Below, one piece after another: positions 33,758 to 43,265 of a stretch of DNA of 64,000 nt (position 1 is its first letter; every line of letters begins with the position of its first letter). A model generated the notes under the pieces. It did no database searches, was not told where the DNA came from, and saw only the letters and a program-made list of their open reading frames with translations. Source of the stretch: Lachnospiraceae bacterium A4 (GTDB taxonomy: Bacteria; Bacillota; Clostridia; Lachnospirales; Lachnospiraceae); assembly GCA_000403215.2 (NCBI GenBank), contig KE159560.1, positions 1 to 64,000 of the forward strand, written 5' to 3'. The translations under genes were made by a program, and so were the position numbers.

Positions 33758-36700
33758 ATGGCATCTGCAACAGAAAATCGTGCATCAAGAAGCAGAACAA
33801 ATACAAAAAAAAGTACATCCAGAAGCACTGCGGGAGGCTCAAGAAAAACAACATCCAAGGCAAGGGGCAGAAATGCTGCGAGAAAAAGCGTTGACATTGC
33901 AGTAAAAAATGAGGTTATGCTGATCGTCATTTTTGCGGCTGCGATTTTTATATTTTTATGTATTACAGGAATCATAAAGGGCGCGGCAGCCACAGGCATC
34001 AGCAATGCGATGTTTGGCATTTTCGGACTGCTGGCGTATCTCATACCTGTCTTTATTTTTGTGGGCTTTGCATTTGGCATTTCCAACAGGGGAAACACCA
34101 TCGCAGTGGTCAAAATGGTCAGCAGCGTGATTCTGTTCTTTCTGCTCGGCGTGCTGGCATATATGCTGATGAAACAGGAGGCTATGCTCAAGGGCGGCCC
34201 GCTGGTTGAAGAGCTTTTTCAAACGTCGTCTGAGCATCGCGCAGGGGGCGGGGTATTGTTTGGCAGTATTGCCCACGGCATGTACAAGCTGATGGGCTTT
34301 GGCGGAACGCTTTTTGTCGTAGTGGTGCTCGGGATTATCTGCATTGTCTTTATCACAGAAAAAAGTTTTCTCTCGGGCGTGAAAAAGGGGAGTTCTTATT
34401 TGATTGAAACTGCCAAAGAGGACGCAGTGCGTATGAGAGAGTACAGACAAAGCCTGCGTGATGAATATGACGATGATGAGTACTACGAGGACGATGAGGA
34501 CGATGAGGATTATGAAGCTTACGAAATGCCAGCCCGCAAGGAAAAAGCGCATTCTAAGCGTCCCAAACGGGTGAGAGAAGAAAAGCCAGAACCACCCAAA
34601 GAGAATGTCAGGCGGATGGATAAGAGAGCAAGAGGCGTGGTGTCTAGTTCTGCGATTACGCTCAAGGCTGGAATGCCCCAAAATACAGGACGGCAGGATA
34701 TTCATGAGATTGTTCTGCTGGACGAGGAGATGGGGGCAGCAGGCGCTGCTTCATTTGAGGAGATTAAGGTACGGCCATATAACGAAGCAGTGTCTCCTGA
34801 AGCGGCAGCTTCCATGTATACTGAAGCAGAGTATGTGGATTCGGGATATACGGATTCAGCATATGCGGAAGCAGAATATTCGGATACAATGGCTGCGGAA
34901 CCTGAATTTTCAGAGATGGAATACGCTGGCGCGGAGCCTTTGGCAGTATCTGTGCAGGACAATTCAGGGCAGAATTTGTATGATGATACTGCGTACAATG
35001 AGGAACTTTATGCCGGAGAAGCTGACGGTTTTAATGAACTTGACAATAACGGCAATATTGAAACTGACAGCGAAATGGCAGATTATTTTATAGACAATCC
35101 CGGCGTATCGGCAGAGCGCTCGTTTTGGGATGGCTTTGAATCTGTTGAAAATGAATCTGCCGAATATGATGCTGAGGCAATCAACAGTATGCCTGAGCCA
35201 GTGACAGAAGATATCGTCTTACCACATCCGGTAGCGGAGGAACATTTCACACCTGAGGCAGAAAGTGCATCTGAGCGGCAGAGGACAGCGAACGAAACTG
35301 TAGCACAACCGGCGATGACAGAACAGGCAGCAGCAAACGACCGCATAGCGCTAGATCCGCAGGAGGAGGCGCCCAAACCATATCAATTCCCATCGTTAGA
35401 GCTGTTAAAAAAGGGCGATGGCAAAAAAGGGGATTCCGCAAATCAGTTAAAGGAGACTGCGCTTCATTTGCAGCAGACGCTGCAGACCTTTGGCGTTCGA
35501 GTCACGATCACAGATATCAGTCAGGGCCCCTCTGTCACAAGATATGAAATGCAGCCTGAGCAGGGTGTAAAAGTCAGCAAGATCGTAGGATTGACAGACG
35601 ATATCAAGCTGAATCTGGCAGCGACAGATATACGAATCGAAGCGCCGATTCCCGGGAAAGCCGCAGTGGGCATCGAAGTGCCCAACAAGGAAACCAGCGC
35701 CGTTGCACTGCGGGATTTGCTGGAATCCGATAATTTTCAGAATTTTTCCTCAAATCTTGCCTTTGCGGTGGGAAAGGATATCGGCGGACAGGTGGTAGTC
35801 ACAGATATCGCAAAAATGCCGCATGTATTGATTGCCGGCGCAACGGGTTCCGGTAAATCTGTCTGTATCAATACGATTATTATGAGTATCTTGTACAAGG
35901 CAAATCCGGCAGATGTAAAGCTAATTATGATTGACCCAAAGGTAGTTGAGCTGAGTGTATACAATGGGATTCCGCATTTGATGATCCCTGTCGTGACAGA
36001 CCCCAAGAAGGCTTCTGCGGCGTTAAACTGGGGCGTTGCAGAGATGAATGACCGATACAAAAAGTTTGCAGATTTGAATGTCCGTGACTTAAAAGGCTAT
36101 AATAAAGCGGCGGAGATGGGAAAGACCAGCCCCGACGGAGAACCCTTACATAAACTGCCCCAAATCGTGATTATCGTGGACGAGCTTGCGGATTTGATGA
36201 TGGTGGCATCAGGAGAGGTGGAAGAGAGCATCTGCCGTTTGGCGCAGCTTGCGCGCGCCTGCGGCATTCACCTGGTGATCGCTACCCAAAGACCATCGGT
36301 TGATGTTATCACAGGTCTAATCAAAGCAAATATGCCAAGCAGAATCGCGTTTAGCGTATCGAGTGGCGTGGATTCAAGGACGATTCTTGACATGAATGGC
36401 GCAGAGAAGCTTTTAGGAAAGGGAGACATGCTCTTTTATCCGCAAGGATATACGAAGCCTGCCCGCGTGCAGGGAGCGTTTGTGTCAGATTCAGAAGTGT
36501 CAGATGTCGTTGATTTCCTCAAGAATCAAATGCTCGGCAATGTTGCAGATTGCAGTGATATTGAGGAGAAGATTAAGAGTTTGCAGTCCTCAGCAGGTGC
36601 TTCGGGCAGTGCGGGCGCAGGAGGCGGCAGCGAATTTGACTCGTATTTTGCAGAGGCAGGAAAGTTTGTCATAGAGAAGGAAAAGGCGTCGATTGGTATG

Positions 36701-36856
36701 CTCCAGCGTGTCTTTAAGATTGGATTTAACCGTGCAGCGCGCATTGTAGACCAGCTTGAGGACGCCGGCGTGGTTGGTGCGGAGGAGGGCACAAAGCCCC
36801 GCCGTATCCTGATGAGTATGGAGCAGTTCCAAAATTATATAGAAGAACATTTATAA
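33758..36856 (+). CDS. ftsK: DNA translocase FtsK/SpoIIIE
   Basis: This 1032-residue septal DNA pump moves chromosomes through the closing division or sporulation septum. A basic Ser/Thr/Arg-rich N-terminus (1-50) is followed by four membrane segments (about 53-73, 81-108, 117-138, 172-198). A long acidic low-complexity linker (about 220-530) contains Tyr/Glu/Asp/Ala repeats. The motor domain has Walker A GATGSGKS near 695 and Walker B IVIIVDELADLMM near 804. A C-terminal gamma winged helix (about 970-1020) is present. The linker is much longer than in B. subtilis SpoIIIE (787 residues total). Neighbouring tepA supports the SpoIIIE assignment. Confidence 0.95.
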   Translation: MASATENRASRSRTNTKKSTSRSTAGGSRKTTSKARGRNAARKSVDIAVKNEVMLIVIFAAAIFIFLCITGIIKGAAATGISNAMFGIFGLLAYLIPVFIFVGFAFGISNRGNTIAVVKMVSSVILFFLLGVLAYMLMKQEAMLKGGPLVEELFQTSSEHRAGGGVLFGSIAHGMYKLMGFGGTLFVVVVLGIICIVFITEKSFLSGVKKGSSYLIETAKEDAVRMREYRQSLRDEYDDDEYYEDDEDDEDYEAYEMPARKEKAHSKRPKRVREEKPEPPKENVRRMDKRARGVVSSSAITLKAGMPQNTGRQDIHEIVLLDEEMGAAGAASFEEIKVRPYNEAVSPEAAASMYTEAEYVDSGYTDSAYAEAEYSDTMAAEPEFSEMEYAGAEPLAVSVQDNSGQNLYDDTAYNEELYAGEADGFNELDNNGNIETDSEMADYFIDNPGVSAERSFWDGFESVENESAEYDAEAINSMPEPVTEDIVLPHPVAEEHFTPEAESASERQRTANETVAQPAMTEQAAANDRIALDPQEEAPKPYQFPSLELLKKGDGKKGDSANQLKETALHLQQTLQTFGVRVTITDISQGPSVTRYEMQPEQGVKVSKIVGLTDDIKLNLAATDIRIEAPIPGKAAVGIEVPNKETSAVALRDLLESDNFQNFSSNLAFAVGKDIGGQVVVTDIAKMPHVLIAGATGSGKSVCINTIIMSILYKANPADVKLIMIDPKVVELSVYNGIPHLMIPVVTDPKKASAALNWGVAEMNDRYKKFADLNVRDLKGYNKAAEMGKTSPDGEPLHKLPQIVIIVDELADLMMVASGEVEESICRLAQLARACGIHLVIATQRPSVDVITGLIKANMPSRIAFSVSSGVDSRTILDMNGAEKLLGKGDMLFYPQGYTKPARVQGAFVSDSEVSDVVDFLKNQMLGNVADCSDIEEKIKSLQSSAGASGSAGAGGGSEFDSYFAEAGKFVIEKEKASIGMLQRVFKIGFNRAARIVDQLEDAGVVGAEEGTKPRRILMSMEQFQNYIEEHL

Positions 36857-36989
36857 TTTTATAGACAGTAGAGTTGATAAATGGTATTCTATTAAAATAG
36901 GTAAATTGGTAGTGGTACTTGAATGGAATTTAAATGGAGTTTTTTGAATGGAGTTTTGAATAAAACTTTGGCTAGGAGGAACCAGAACT
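36857..36989 (+). other. Spacer before fhs with short direct repeats
   Basis: This 133-base A/T-rich spacer contains TGAATGGA at 36920-36927 and again at 36944-36951, each followed within a few bases by a T-rich run. I see no convincing promoter; the fhs RBS CTAGGAGG is at its end. Confidence 0.3.
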
Positions 36990-38660
36990 ATGAAATCAGA
37001 TATCGAAATCGCGCAGGAGGCTGAACTGTATCCTGTTACAGAGGTTGCAAAAGCGCTAGATATGACAATAGACGACTTGGAATTATATGGAAAATACAAA
37101 GCAAAGATTTCCGAAGAATATTTAAGAAGGCTGGAAACAAATAAAAATGGAAAATTAATTCTTGTGACGGCGATTAATCCGACGCCGGCCGGAGAGGGAA
37201 AGACTACCACAAGTGTCGGGCTGGGGCAGGCATTTGGCAAGCTTGGAAAGCGCGCTGTCATTGCGCTCAGAGAGCCGTCTCTTGGCCCCTGTTTTGGCAT
37301 CAAGGGCGGTGCCGCGGGCGGCGGTATGGCGCAGGTTGTGCCGATGGAGGATTTAAATCTTCACTTTACGGGGGATTTCCACGCGATTACGTCAGCGAAT
37401 AATCTTTGTGCAGCATTGCTTGACAATCATATCCAGCAGGGAAATGAGCTTGGAATTGACACCAGACAGGTTGTGTGGAAGCGGTGTCTCGACATGAATG
37501 ACAGAGTGCTCAGAAATATTGTTGTCGGCATGGGAAACAAGATGGACGGCTTTGTCCGTGAAGATCATTTTGTCATCACCGTGGCGTCAGAGATTATGGC
37601 GGTACTGTGTCTTGCCGAGGATATGGAGGATTTAAAAAGGCGCCTTGACAGAATGGTCGTGGCGTACAATTATGCAGGCGAGCCTGTCTGTGCCGGACAG
37701 CTTCACGCGACAGGTGCGATGGCGGCGCTGTTAAAAGATGCCATCAAACCGAATCTGATTCAGACGCTCGAACATACGCCAGCGATTATTCACGGGGGGC
37801 CGTTTGCCAATATTGCACACGGCTGCAACAGTGTACGAGCGACAAAAGCTGCGCTGAAGATGGCGGATTATGTCGTCACAGAAGCAGGCTTTGGCGCAGA
37901 TCTTGGCGCGGAGAAATTTTTTGATATCAAATGCCGGCAGGCGGGACTCTCACCGGATGCAGTTGTCCTGGTGGCGACAATACGTGCGCTCAAATACAAT
38001 GGCGGCGTGGCGAAGGGCGACTTGAATACAGAAAATCTGGAGGCGCTTGAAAAAGGTATTGTAAATCTGGAGAAGCACATTGAAAATATACAAAAATATA
38101 AAGTTCCTGTGGTTGTGACGCTAAATGCATTCGTGTCTGACACACCGGCTGAAATTGCATTTGTGAAAAAATTCTGTGAGGACAGAAATTGTGATTTTGC
38201 GCTCTCAGAAGTGTGGGAAAAGGGCGGTGACGGCGGTATAGAGCTTGCAAATGCGGTTCTGAATACGTTGGAGACAAAGGAGAGCCATTTTGCACCGCTC
38301 TATGAAGATACCATGCCAATTGCAGAAAAAATTGAATGTGTTGCCAAGGAGATTTATGGTGCGGCAGAGGTGGTGTTTGCACCTGCTGCCATCAAACAGA
38401 TCGAGAAGCTAGAAGCACTTGGCTTTGGGACATTGCCAGTATGTATGGCAAAAACACAGTATTCACTCTCAGACGATCCGGCGTTATTGGGGAGGCCGGA
38501 AGATTTCCGCATGAATATCAGAGAGATTTATGTCTCGGCTGGCGCAGGCTTTGTCGTCGTACTGACAGGGGCAATTATGACGATGCCCGGACTTCCCAAG
38601 AATCCTGCTGCTTATAACATTGATGTTACAAATCAAGGTGTGATAACGGGATTATTTTAA
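36990..38660 (+). CDS. fhs: Formate-tetrahydrofolate ligase
   Basis: This ATP-dependent enzyme makes 10-formyl-THF from formate and tetrahydrofolate, the entry of formate into one-carbon metabolism. The 556 residues are full length. Motifs are the P-loop [16 protein letters not shown] near residue 65, [36 protein letters not shown] and [20 protein letters not shown]. The RBS CTAGGAGG is well spaced. It stands as a single gene. Its presence alone does not show acetogenesis, since many fermenters use it for purine synthesis. Confidence 0.97.
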   Translation: MKSDIEIAQEAELYPVTEVAKALDMTIDDLELYGKYKAKISEEYLRRLETNKNGKLILVTAINPTPAGEGKTTTSVGLGQAFGKLGKRAVIALREPSLGPCFGIKGGAAGGGMAQVVPMEDLNLHFTGDFHAITSANNLCAALLDNHIQQGNELGIDTRQVVWKRCLDMNDRVLRNIVVGMGNKMDGFVREDHFVITVASEIMAVLCLAEDMEDLKRRLDRMVVAYNYAGEPVCAGQLHATGAMAALLKDAIKPNLIQTLEHTPAIIHGGPFANIAHGCNSVRATKAALKMADYVVTEAGFGADLGAEKFFDIKCRQAGLSPDAVVLVATIRALKYNGGVAKGDLNTENLEALEKGIVNLEKHIENIQKYKVPVVVTLNAFVSDTPAEIAFVKKFCEDRNCDFALSEVWEKGGDGGIELANAVLNTLETKESHFAPLYEDTMPIAEKIECVAKEIYGAAEVVFAPAAIKQIEKLEALGFGTLPVCMAKTQYSLSDDPALLGRPEDFRMNIREIYVSAGAGFVVVLTGAIMTMPGLPKNPAAYNIDVTNQGVITGLF

Positions 38661-38695
38661 GGAAGGGTCGTAACCTAGTGAGGAGTCTGTAAAGC

Positions 38696-40171
38696 ATGAA
38701 GTGTCCAAATTGTGGAACGGAGTTGGAAGAGGAGAAACTGCTTTGCGAAAACTGCGGCTATGAGGTTAGAATCGTCCCGGAATTCGATATAGAGCTTGAA
38801 GATACCTTAAAAGAATCCATCAGTGTTATGATGGAAGATATGGCTGAGGAGGAACTGAAAAGCGTCCAAGACGACTTTGAGGAGGATATCAAGGAATCCA
38901 TCAGTGACTATTTCCCAGACAGACCTGTCCGGCCGCACAGAAACAAAAAAATAATAATATTCGCTCTGGCAGTTCTTTTGTCTATGTCGGGCATCGCGGC
39001 ACTGTCGAGTCATCTGGTAGATGATTACAGGTACAACTCTTTTGAGTACCAGTACCAGAAGGCTGTTGAAAGCGCAGCACACAATGAATACTCTGAGGCG
39101 GTAAGCTATCTTGAGCGTGCACTTGCCATTGACTCAGAAGATTTAGATGTGAGATTTTTACTTGCAAAATATTATGAAAGGAATGGACAGCAGCAGAGTA
39201 CGCGCGCGCTCTTGGTTGAAATTCTCGAGGCGGACCACGCATATCCAAAGAGAGATGAAGTTTATGACATGCTGTTAGGAATATTTGAGAATCAAAATGA
39301 TTATGAGAAAATTGCTACCATTTTGAGACATTGTGATGTACCTAGGATCTTGTCGAAATACAATAAATATGCGGCGCTAAAGCCTGTGTTTAACAAACAG
39401 GGCGGCGTGTATGATGAACTGATTTCTATATCATTAAAAGGAAATACGACAGGCTTCGTATACTATACGCTGGATGGCACAGCACCGTCAGAAAATTCGA
39501 ATGTATATGAGACGCCCATCTTGCTGGAGTCAGGAGATTATACGATTAAGGCAATGTTTGTGAATATGTACGGCATCGCAAGTGAGGTTGAAACCCAGCA
39601 CTATTACATCAGCTTATCAGCGCCAGACAGTCCGGCAATCAATGCAGACAGCGGCACATATGCAGAACCTATGTTAATTGAAGCGTATCATGATTACAGC
39701 ACAAAAGTTTATTATACGACAGATGGCTCTACGCCTGATCAAAACAGCAAACGCTACACTGACCCGATAGAAATGCCTTATGGAATCAGCAATTTTTCGT
39801 TTATTGCGATAGATGAATCAGGGCTTGGCAGTGAGGTGGTCAACCGGACATATCACTTGGAAATCCAGACAAATTTTTCACCAGAGCTTGCGTTGCAGGT
39901 ATTGAGGAATAATTTGTGGGCTAGTGGAAAGCTGTTGAATGTGGAGGGCAATGTGCCCAATAAATTAGGCGTGAACCAATATAATGTGAGAACGCTGTTC
40001 AAGGCGAATGATACAATATACTACATTGTCTACGAGGAGTATAAGGATACGATGGGGAAGGTTCATGATACCAATAATATCTACGCAATTGATGCAAATA
40101 CGGCTGATTTATTTAAGGCTTATAAAGTAAATGAGGGCAGTTACACATTGCAGCCGTTTGCTGAAACATGA
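38696..40171 (+). CDS. Zinc-ribbon, TPR-like, chitobiase/FN3-like repeat membrane protein
   Basis: This 491-residue protein of unknown role starts with a CPNCGTELEEEKLLCENCG zinc ribbon (residues 2-22), then an acidic region. One membrane segment (IIIFALAVLLSMSGIAAL, near 83-100) follows. TPR-like repeats (about 115-215, including EYSEAVSYLERALAIDSED) come next. Two copies of a beta module follow (about 240-300 and 320-385), each with the YYTxDGxxP motif seen in chitobiase C-terminal domains. The last ~100 residues form a separate domain. The zinc ribbon should be cytoplasmic and the repeats outside. Related proteins are common in Lachnospiraceae; none has a defined function that I know. Confidence 0.75.
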   Translation: MKCPNCGTELEEEKLLCENCGYEVRIVPEFDIELEDTLKESISVMMEDMAEEELKSVQDDFEEDIKESISDYFPDRPVRPHRNKKIIIFALAVLLSMSGIAALSSHLVDDYRYNSFEYQYQKAVESAAHNEYSEAVSYLERALAIDSEDLDVRFLLAKYYERNGQQQSTRALLVEILEADHAYPKRDEVYDMLLGIFENQNDYEKIATILRHCDVPRILSKYNKYAALKPVFNKQGGVYDELISISLKGNTTGFVYYTLDGTAPSENSNVYETPILLESGDYTIKAMFVNMYGIASEVETQHYYISLSAPDSPAINADSGTYAEPMLIEAYHDYSTKVYYTTDGSTPDQNSKRYTDPIEMPYGISNFSFIAIDESGLGSEVVNRTYHLEIQTNFSPELALQVLRNNLWASGKLLNVEGNVPNKLGVNQYNVRTLFKANDTIYYIVYEEYKDTMGKVHDTNNIYAIDANTADLFKAYKVNEGSYTLQPFAET

Positions 40172-40248
40172 AAAAAGTTGAAATAAAGCAGCATTTCGTA
40201 TACAATAATAGCGATATATGAATATACACGCTGGGCGCCTGTCAGCTC

Positions 40249-40268
40249 TTTGGGTGCCCTGTGCATAA
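40249..40268 (-). repeat. Terminator-associated short repeat, copy D
   Basis: On the minus strand it reads TTATGCACAGGGCACCCAAA, one base shorter than the other copies. With upstream GGGCGCC it also forms a hairpin (GGGCGCC pairing with GGTGCCC across 40233-40259). It lies in the spacer before nfnA. Confidence 0.55.
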
Positions 40269-40300
40269 AAGAAATGAAGAAAGGTATGGTGAAACAGCGA

Positions 40301-41188
40301 ATGTACAAAATTTTAGAGGCAAAAGAACTCACTACCAATATTTATTTGATGGTAGTGGAAGCGCCGCGTGTGGCAAAGAATTGTCAGCCGGGGCAGTTTG
40401 TGATCGTAAGGATGGATAAGGATGGGGAGAGAATACCTCTCACGATCTGCGATTATGATAGAGAAAAAGGAACCATAACGATTGTATTTCAGACGGTGGG
40501 GGCTGAGACGGCGAGAATGCAGGCGTTAAAGTCAGGCGATTCGTTCCATGATTTTGTGGGACCTCTAGGCTGTGCGTCTGAGATGGTCAGCGAGGACCAA
40601 GACAAGCTTGCGAAGAAGAAAATTCTCTTTGTGGCGGGCGGTGTCGGCACAGCGCCAGTATATCCACAGGTAAAGTGGTTACATAATCAAGGCATTGCGG
40701 CAGATGTCATTGTCGGTGCAAAGAACCATGATCTGCTGATTCTCGAGAAAGAGATGGAGGCTGTGGCTGGCAATCTGTATATCACCACTGATGATGGCTC
40801 ATATGGGCGCAAGGGTATGGTGACACAGACGATTCAGGAGCTTGTGGATGAGGGCAAAAAGTATGATTTGTGCATTGCCATCGGTCCTATGATCATGATG
40901 AAGTTTGTATGTAAACTGACAAAAGAGCTTGGAATCCCCACGATTGTCAGCTTAAATCCGATTATGGTGGACGGCACGGGTATGTGCGGTGCGTGCCGTG
41001 TTACAGTCGGTGACAAGGTGAAATTTGCTTGTGTGGACGGTCCAGAGTTTGACGGGCATCTGGTGAATTTTGACGAGGCGATGAAACGCCAGCAGATTTA
41101 CAAGACAGCAGAGGGACGGGCGATGTTGAAAGTACAGGAAGGTGATACCCATCACGGCGGATGTGGTCAGTGCGGAGGTGAAAATTAA
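40301..41188 (+). CDS. nfnA: NfnA / SudB-type ferredoxin-NADP reductase small subunit
   Basis: This protein of about 295 residues matches the FAD and 2Fe-2S subunit of NADH-dependent reduced ferredoxin:NADP+ oxidoreductase (also annotated as sulfide dehydrogenase beta or DHOD electron transfer-like). Motifs are QPGQFVIVRM, the FAD-binding RIPLTICDYD, the NAD-binding FVAGGVGTAPVYP and the C-terminal cysteine pattern GTGMCGACRVTVG with a later cysteine (KFACVDGPEFDG), as in 2Fe-2S binding. The ATG at 40301 is chosen by homology; in-frame ATGs at 40274 and 40286 precede it. It overlaps the next gene by one base (TAATG), consistent with an NfnAB heterodimer. Confidence 0.88.
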   Translation: MYKILEAKELTTNIYLMVVEAPRVAKNCQPGQFVIVRMDKDGERIPLTICDYDREKGTITIVFQTVGAETARMQALKSGDSFHDFVGPLGCASEMVSEDQDKLAKKKILFVAGGVGTAPVYPQVKWLHNQGIAADVIVGAKNHDLLILEKEMEAVAGNLYITTDDGSYGRKGMVTQTIQELVDEGKKYDLCIAIGPMIMMKFVCKLTKELGIPTIVSLNPIMVDGTGMCGACRVTVGDKVKFACVDGPEFDGHLVNFDEAMKRQQIYKTAEGRAMLKVQEGDTHHGGCGQCGGEN

Positions 41189-42582
41189 TGGACGTGTTAA
41201 CAAAAGTACCAGTACGAGAGCAGGAGGCAGCAGTCAGAGCAAAAAACTTTGATGAGGTCTGTCTTGGATATAATAAAGAAGAAGCGATGGAGGAAGCGTC
41301 GCGCTGTATCAACTGTAAGAATGCGCAGTGTATCAAGGGCTGTCCGGTAGCGATTGACATTCCGGCATTTATTGAGCAGGTGAAAGCTGGAAATATTGAG
41401 CGCGCATATCAGATTATCAGCCAGTCATCGGCGCTGCCTGCTGTGTGTGGACGCGTTTGTCCTCAGGAGAGCCAGTGTGAGGGAAAATGTATCCGAGGTA
41501 TTAAGGGCGATCCGGTTTCCATTGGTAAGTTAGAGCGTTTTGTGGCTGACTGGGCGAGAGAAAATAATATCAAGCCGGAACCGGCAAAGGAAAAGAACGG
41601 AAAAAAAGTGGCGGTGATTGGTTCTGGTCCGGCGGGGCTTACCTGCGCAGGAGATCTTGCCAGACTTGGGTATGATGTCACAATTTTTGAGGCGCTTCAT
41701 GAGGCTGGCGGTGTGCTGGTCTATGGCATTCCAGAGTTCAGGCTTCCGAAGGAGGAGGTTGTGGCAAAAGAAATTGCAAATGTAGAAGCTTTGGGCGTTA
41801 AGATCGAGAAAAATGTAATCATTGGCAAGTCTATCACAATTGATGAACTGATCGAGGAAGAGGGGTATGAGGCAGTATTTATTGGCTCTGGCGCTGGACT
41901 TCCGAAGTTTATGGGGATTCCGGGAGAAAATGCAAATGGCGTATTCTCTGCAAATGAGTATTTGACCAGAAGCAATCTGATGAAGGCGTTCGATGAGGAT
42001 TCCAACACGCCCATCATGCGCGGCAGGAAGGTCGCTGTCGTGGGCGGCGGCAATGTTGCTATGGACGCAGCCAGAACAGCTCTCCGATTGGGCGCAGAAG
42101 TACATATCGTGTACAGGCGCAGTGAGGAGGAGCTTCCCGCGAGAGTGGAAGAAGTGCATCATGCAAAAGAGGAGGGCATTATCTTTGATCTGCTCACCAA
42201 CCCAACAGAGATTTTGGAGGATGAAAATAACTGGGTAAGGGGCATGAAGTGCATTAAGATGGAACTTGGCGAGCCAGACGCATCAGGGAGACGCAGACCT
42301 GTAGAGATTCCAAACAGTGAGTTTGAGATGGAGCTTGACACGGTGATCATGTCGCTTGGCACTTCACCCAATCCGCTGATTTCTTCGACGACAGAAGGCT
42401 TGGAGACAAACAAATGGAAATGTATTGTCGCTGACGAGGAGTTTGGCAGAACATCAAAGGAAGGTGTGTTTGCCGGCGGTGATGCAGTGACCGGCGCAGC
42501 GACGGTAATCCTTGCAATGGGTGCGGGAAAGGCTGCTGCAAAAGGGATTCACAATTATTTGAGCACACAGGCGACTAAATAA
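41188..42582 (+). CDS. nfnB: NfnB / GltA-type FAD and Fe-S oxidoreductase large subunit
   Basis: This 464-residue protein is of the glutamate synthase small-subunit family. Its N-terminal cysteine-rich part (CINCKNAQCIKGCPVAIDIP and CGRVCPQESQCEGKCIRG) binds two 4Fe-4S clusters. Two Rossmann domains follow (VAVIGSGPAGLTCAGDLARLG and VAVVGGGNVAMDAARTALRLG), with C-terminal VFAGGDAVTGAATVILAMGAGK. Often annotated as NADPH-dependent glutamate synthase (gltA). Beside nfnA, and with no large glutamate synthase subunit here, NfnB of the electron-bifurcating transhydrogenase is more likely. The start is preceded by GGAGGTG inside nfnA. Confidence 0.88.
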   Translation: MDVLTKVPVREQEAAVRAKNFDEVCLGYNKEEAMEEASRCINCKNAQCIKGCPVAIDIPAFIEQVKAGNIERAYQIISQSSALPAVCGRVCPQESQCEGKCIRGIKGDPVSIGKLERFVADWARENNIKPEPAKEKNGKKVAVIGSGPAGLTCAGDLARLGYDVTIFEALHEAGGVLVYGIPEFRLPKEEVVAKEIANVEALGVKIEKNVIIGKSITIDELIEEEGYEAVFIGSGAGLPKFMGIPGENANGVFSANEYLTRSNLMKAFDEDSNTPIMRGRKVAVVGGGNVAMDAARTALRLGAEVHIVYRRSEEELPARVEEVHHAKEEGIIFDLLTNPTEILEDENNWVRGMKCIKMELGEPDASGRRRPVEIPNSEFEMELDTVIMSLGTSPNPLISSTTEGLETNKWKCIVADEEFGRTSKEGVFAGGDAVTGAATVILAMGAGKAAAKGIHNYLSTQATK

Positions 42583-42584
42583 AA

Positions 42585-42606
42585 AATCAGTAAACTGATA
42601 TTTTCC
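42585..42606 (+). terminator. Terminator of nfnAB
   Basis: ATCAGT/ACTGAT stem with a 2-base loop, flanked by A-run and TATTTT. Small but correctly placed right after the nfnB stop. Confidence 0.55.
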
Positions 42607-42607
42607 C

Positions 42608-42628
42608 TTTGGACGCCCGTGTGCATAA
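42608..42628 (-). repeat. Terminator-associated short repeat, copy C
   Basis: On the minus strand it reads TTATGCACACGGG followed by CGTCCAAA. It directly follows, in that orientation, the hairpin at 42633-42657. It lies between two terminator-like hairpins. Confidence 0.7.
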
Positions 42629-42632
42629 AGAT

Positions 42633-42663
42633 AACCTGCACGAAAAATGTGCAGGTTCTTTTT
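42633..42663. terminator. Strong hairpin terminator
   Basis: Perfect 9-bp stem AACCTGCAC (42633-42641) and GTGCAGGTT (42649-42657) followed by CTTTTT on the plus strand; on the minus strand it is followed by ATCTTTAT. Confidence 0.8.
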
Positions 42664-42738
42664 GAATATATGCTTTATTTGATATGACTACTTTTATGTA
42701 TTCAACAATAAATCGACTGCACTTTGGGGGATATGATA

Positions 42739-43146
42739 ATGGAAATGAATGCTGCTAAGGTGAAAGACATCATAGGAGATAACCCGAGATTCCATTTTGA
42801 TGAAAATGAACCATATGGCTATTATATTTGTTCAGAAGAAAATCAAACCATTAGAGATACAAGTATTCTAAAGTATTGGGAAAAGCTAAAGTATATGTCT
42901 GAAAATGCGGATTTTTTGATACAACAGGCATTTCAAGCATCATTTTATGATTTTTATGGTGTCAATCGGAAATATATTGCATCTTCTGAAGAAATGTGTC
43001 AACAATTAATCGTCGATAGTTTTGTTTTATATGCACATGATGATTCGATCGGGTGCTGTTTGTCAAATTCACGGTATATGTTCGGGCACTTTATTGAGTG
43101 TTTATGGAATGTGCACTGGGCGTTGATTTATTCCACTATTTGCTGA
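42739..43146 (+). CDS. Hypothetical protein, possibly truncated by a tandem repeat
   Basis: This 135-residue soluble protein has no motif I recognise. It is acidic and rich in Tyr, Phe and Cys, and reads like a small immunity-type or stress protein, but this is only impression. The ATG at 42739 has GGGGGA 8 bases upstream. The last codons and stop lie in the first copy of a 50-bp tandem repeat, so the natural C-terminus may have been lost. Confidence 0.5.
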   Translation: MEMNAAKVKDIIGDNPRFHFDENEPYGYYICSEENQTIRDTSILKYWEKLKYMSENADFLIQQAFQASFYDFYGVNRKYIASSEEMCQQLIVDSFVLYAHDDSIGCCLSNSRYMFGHFIECLWNVHWALIYSTIC

Positions 43147-43240
43147 GTGTAGGTTAATATTTGCAGAAACACTTTCCTTTATGGAAAAATTGCTGAGTGC
43201 AGGTTAATATTTGCAGAAACACTTTCCTATATGGAAAAAT
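43141..43240. repeat. 50-bp tandem duplication (two copies)
   Basis: Two adjacent 50-base units (43141-43190 and 43191-43240) are identical at 48 positions; they differ at unit positions 10 (T/C) and 39 (T/A). Each contains a small dyad CTTTCC...GGAAAA. The stop codon of the preceding gene is in unit 1. Confidence 0.9.
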
Positions 43241-43265
43241 TTTATAGAAACAGGAGGTTTGGCGC

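Noticed and set aside
41188-42582. Glutamate synthase small subunit
   Set aside because: The family match is real, but no large subunit is present and the adjacent nfnA overlap fits NfnB better.
43141-43240. Possible CRISPR
   Set aside because: Only two adjacent units with no spacers and no cas genes anywhere in the window.
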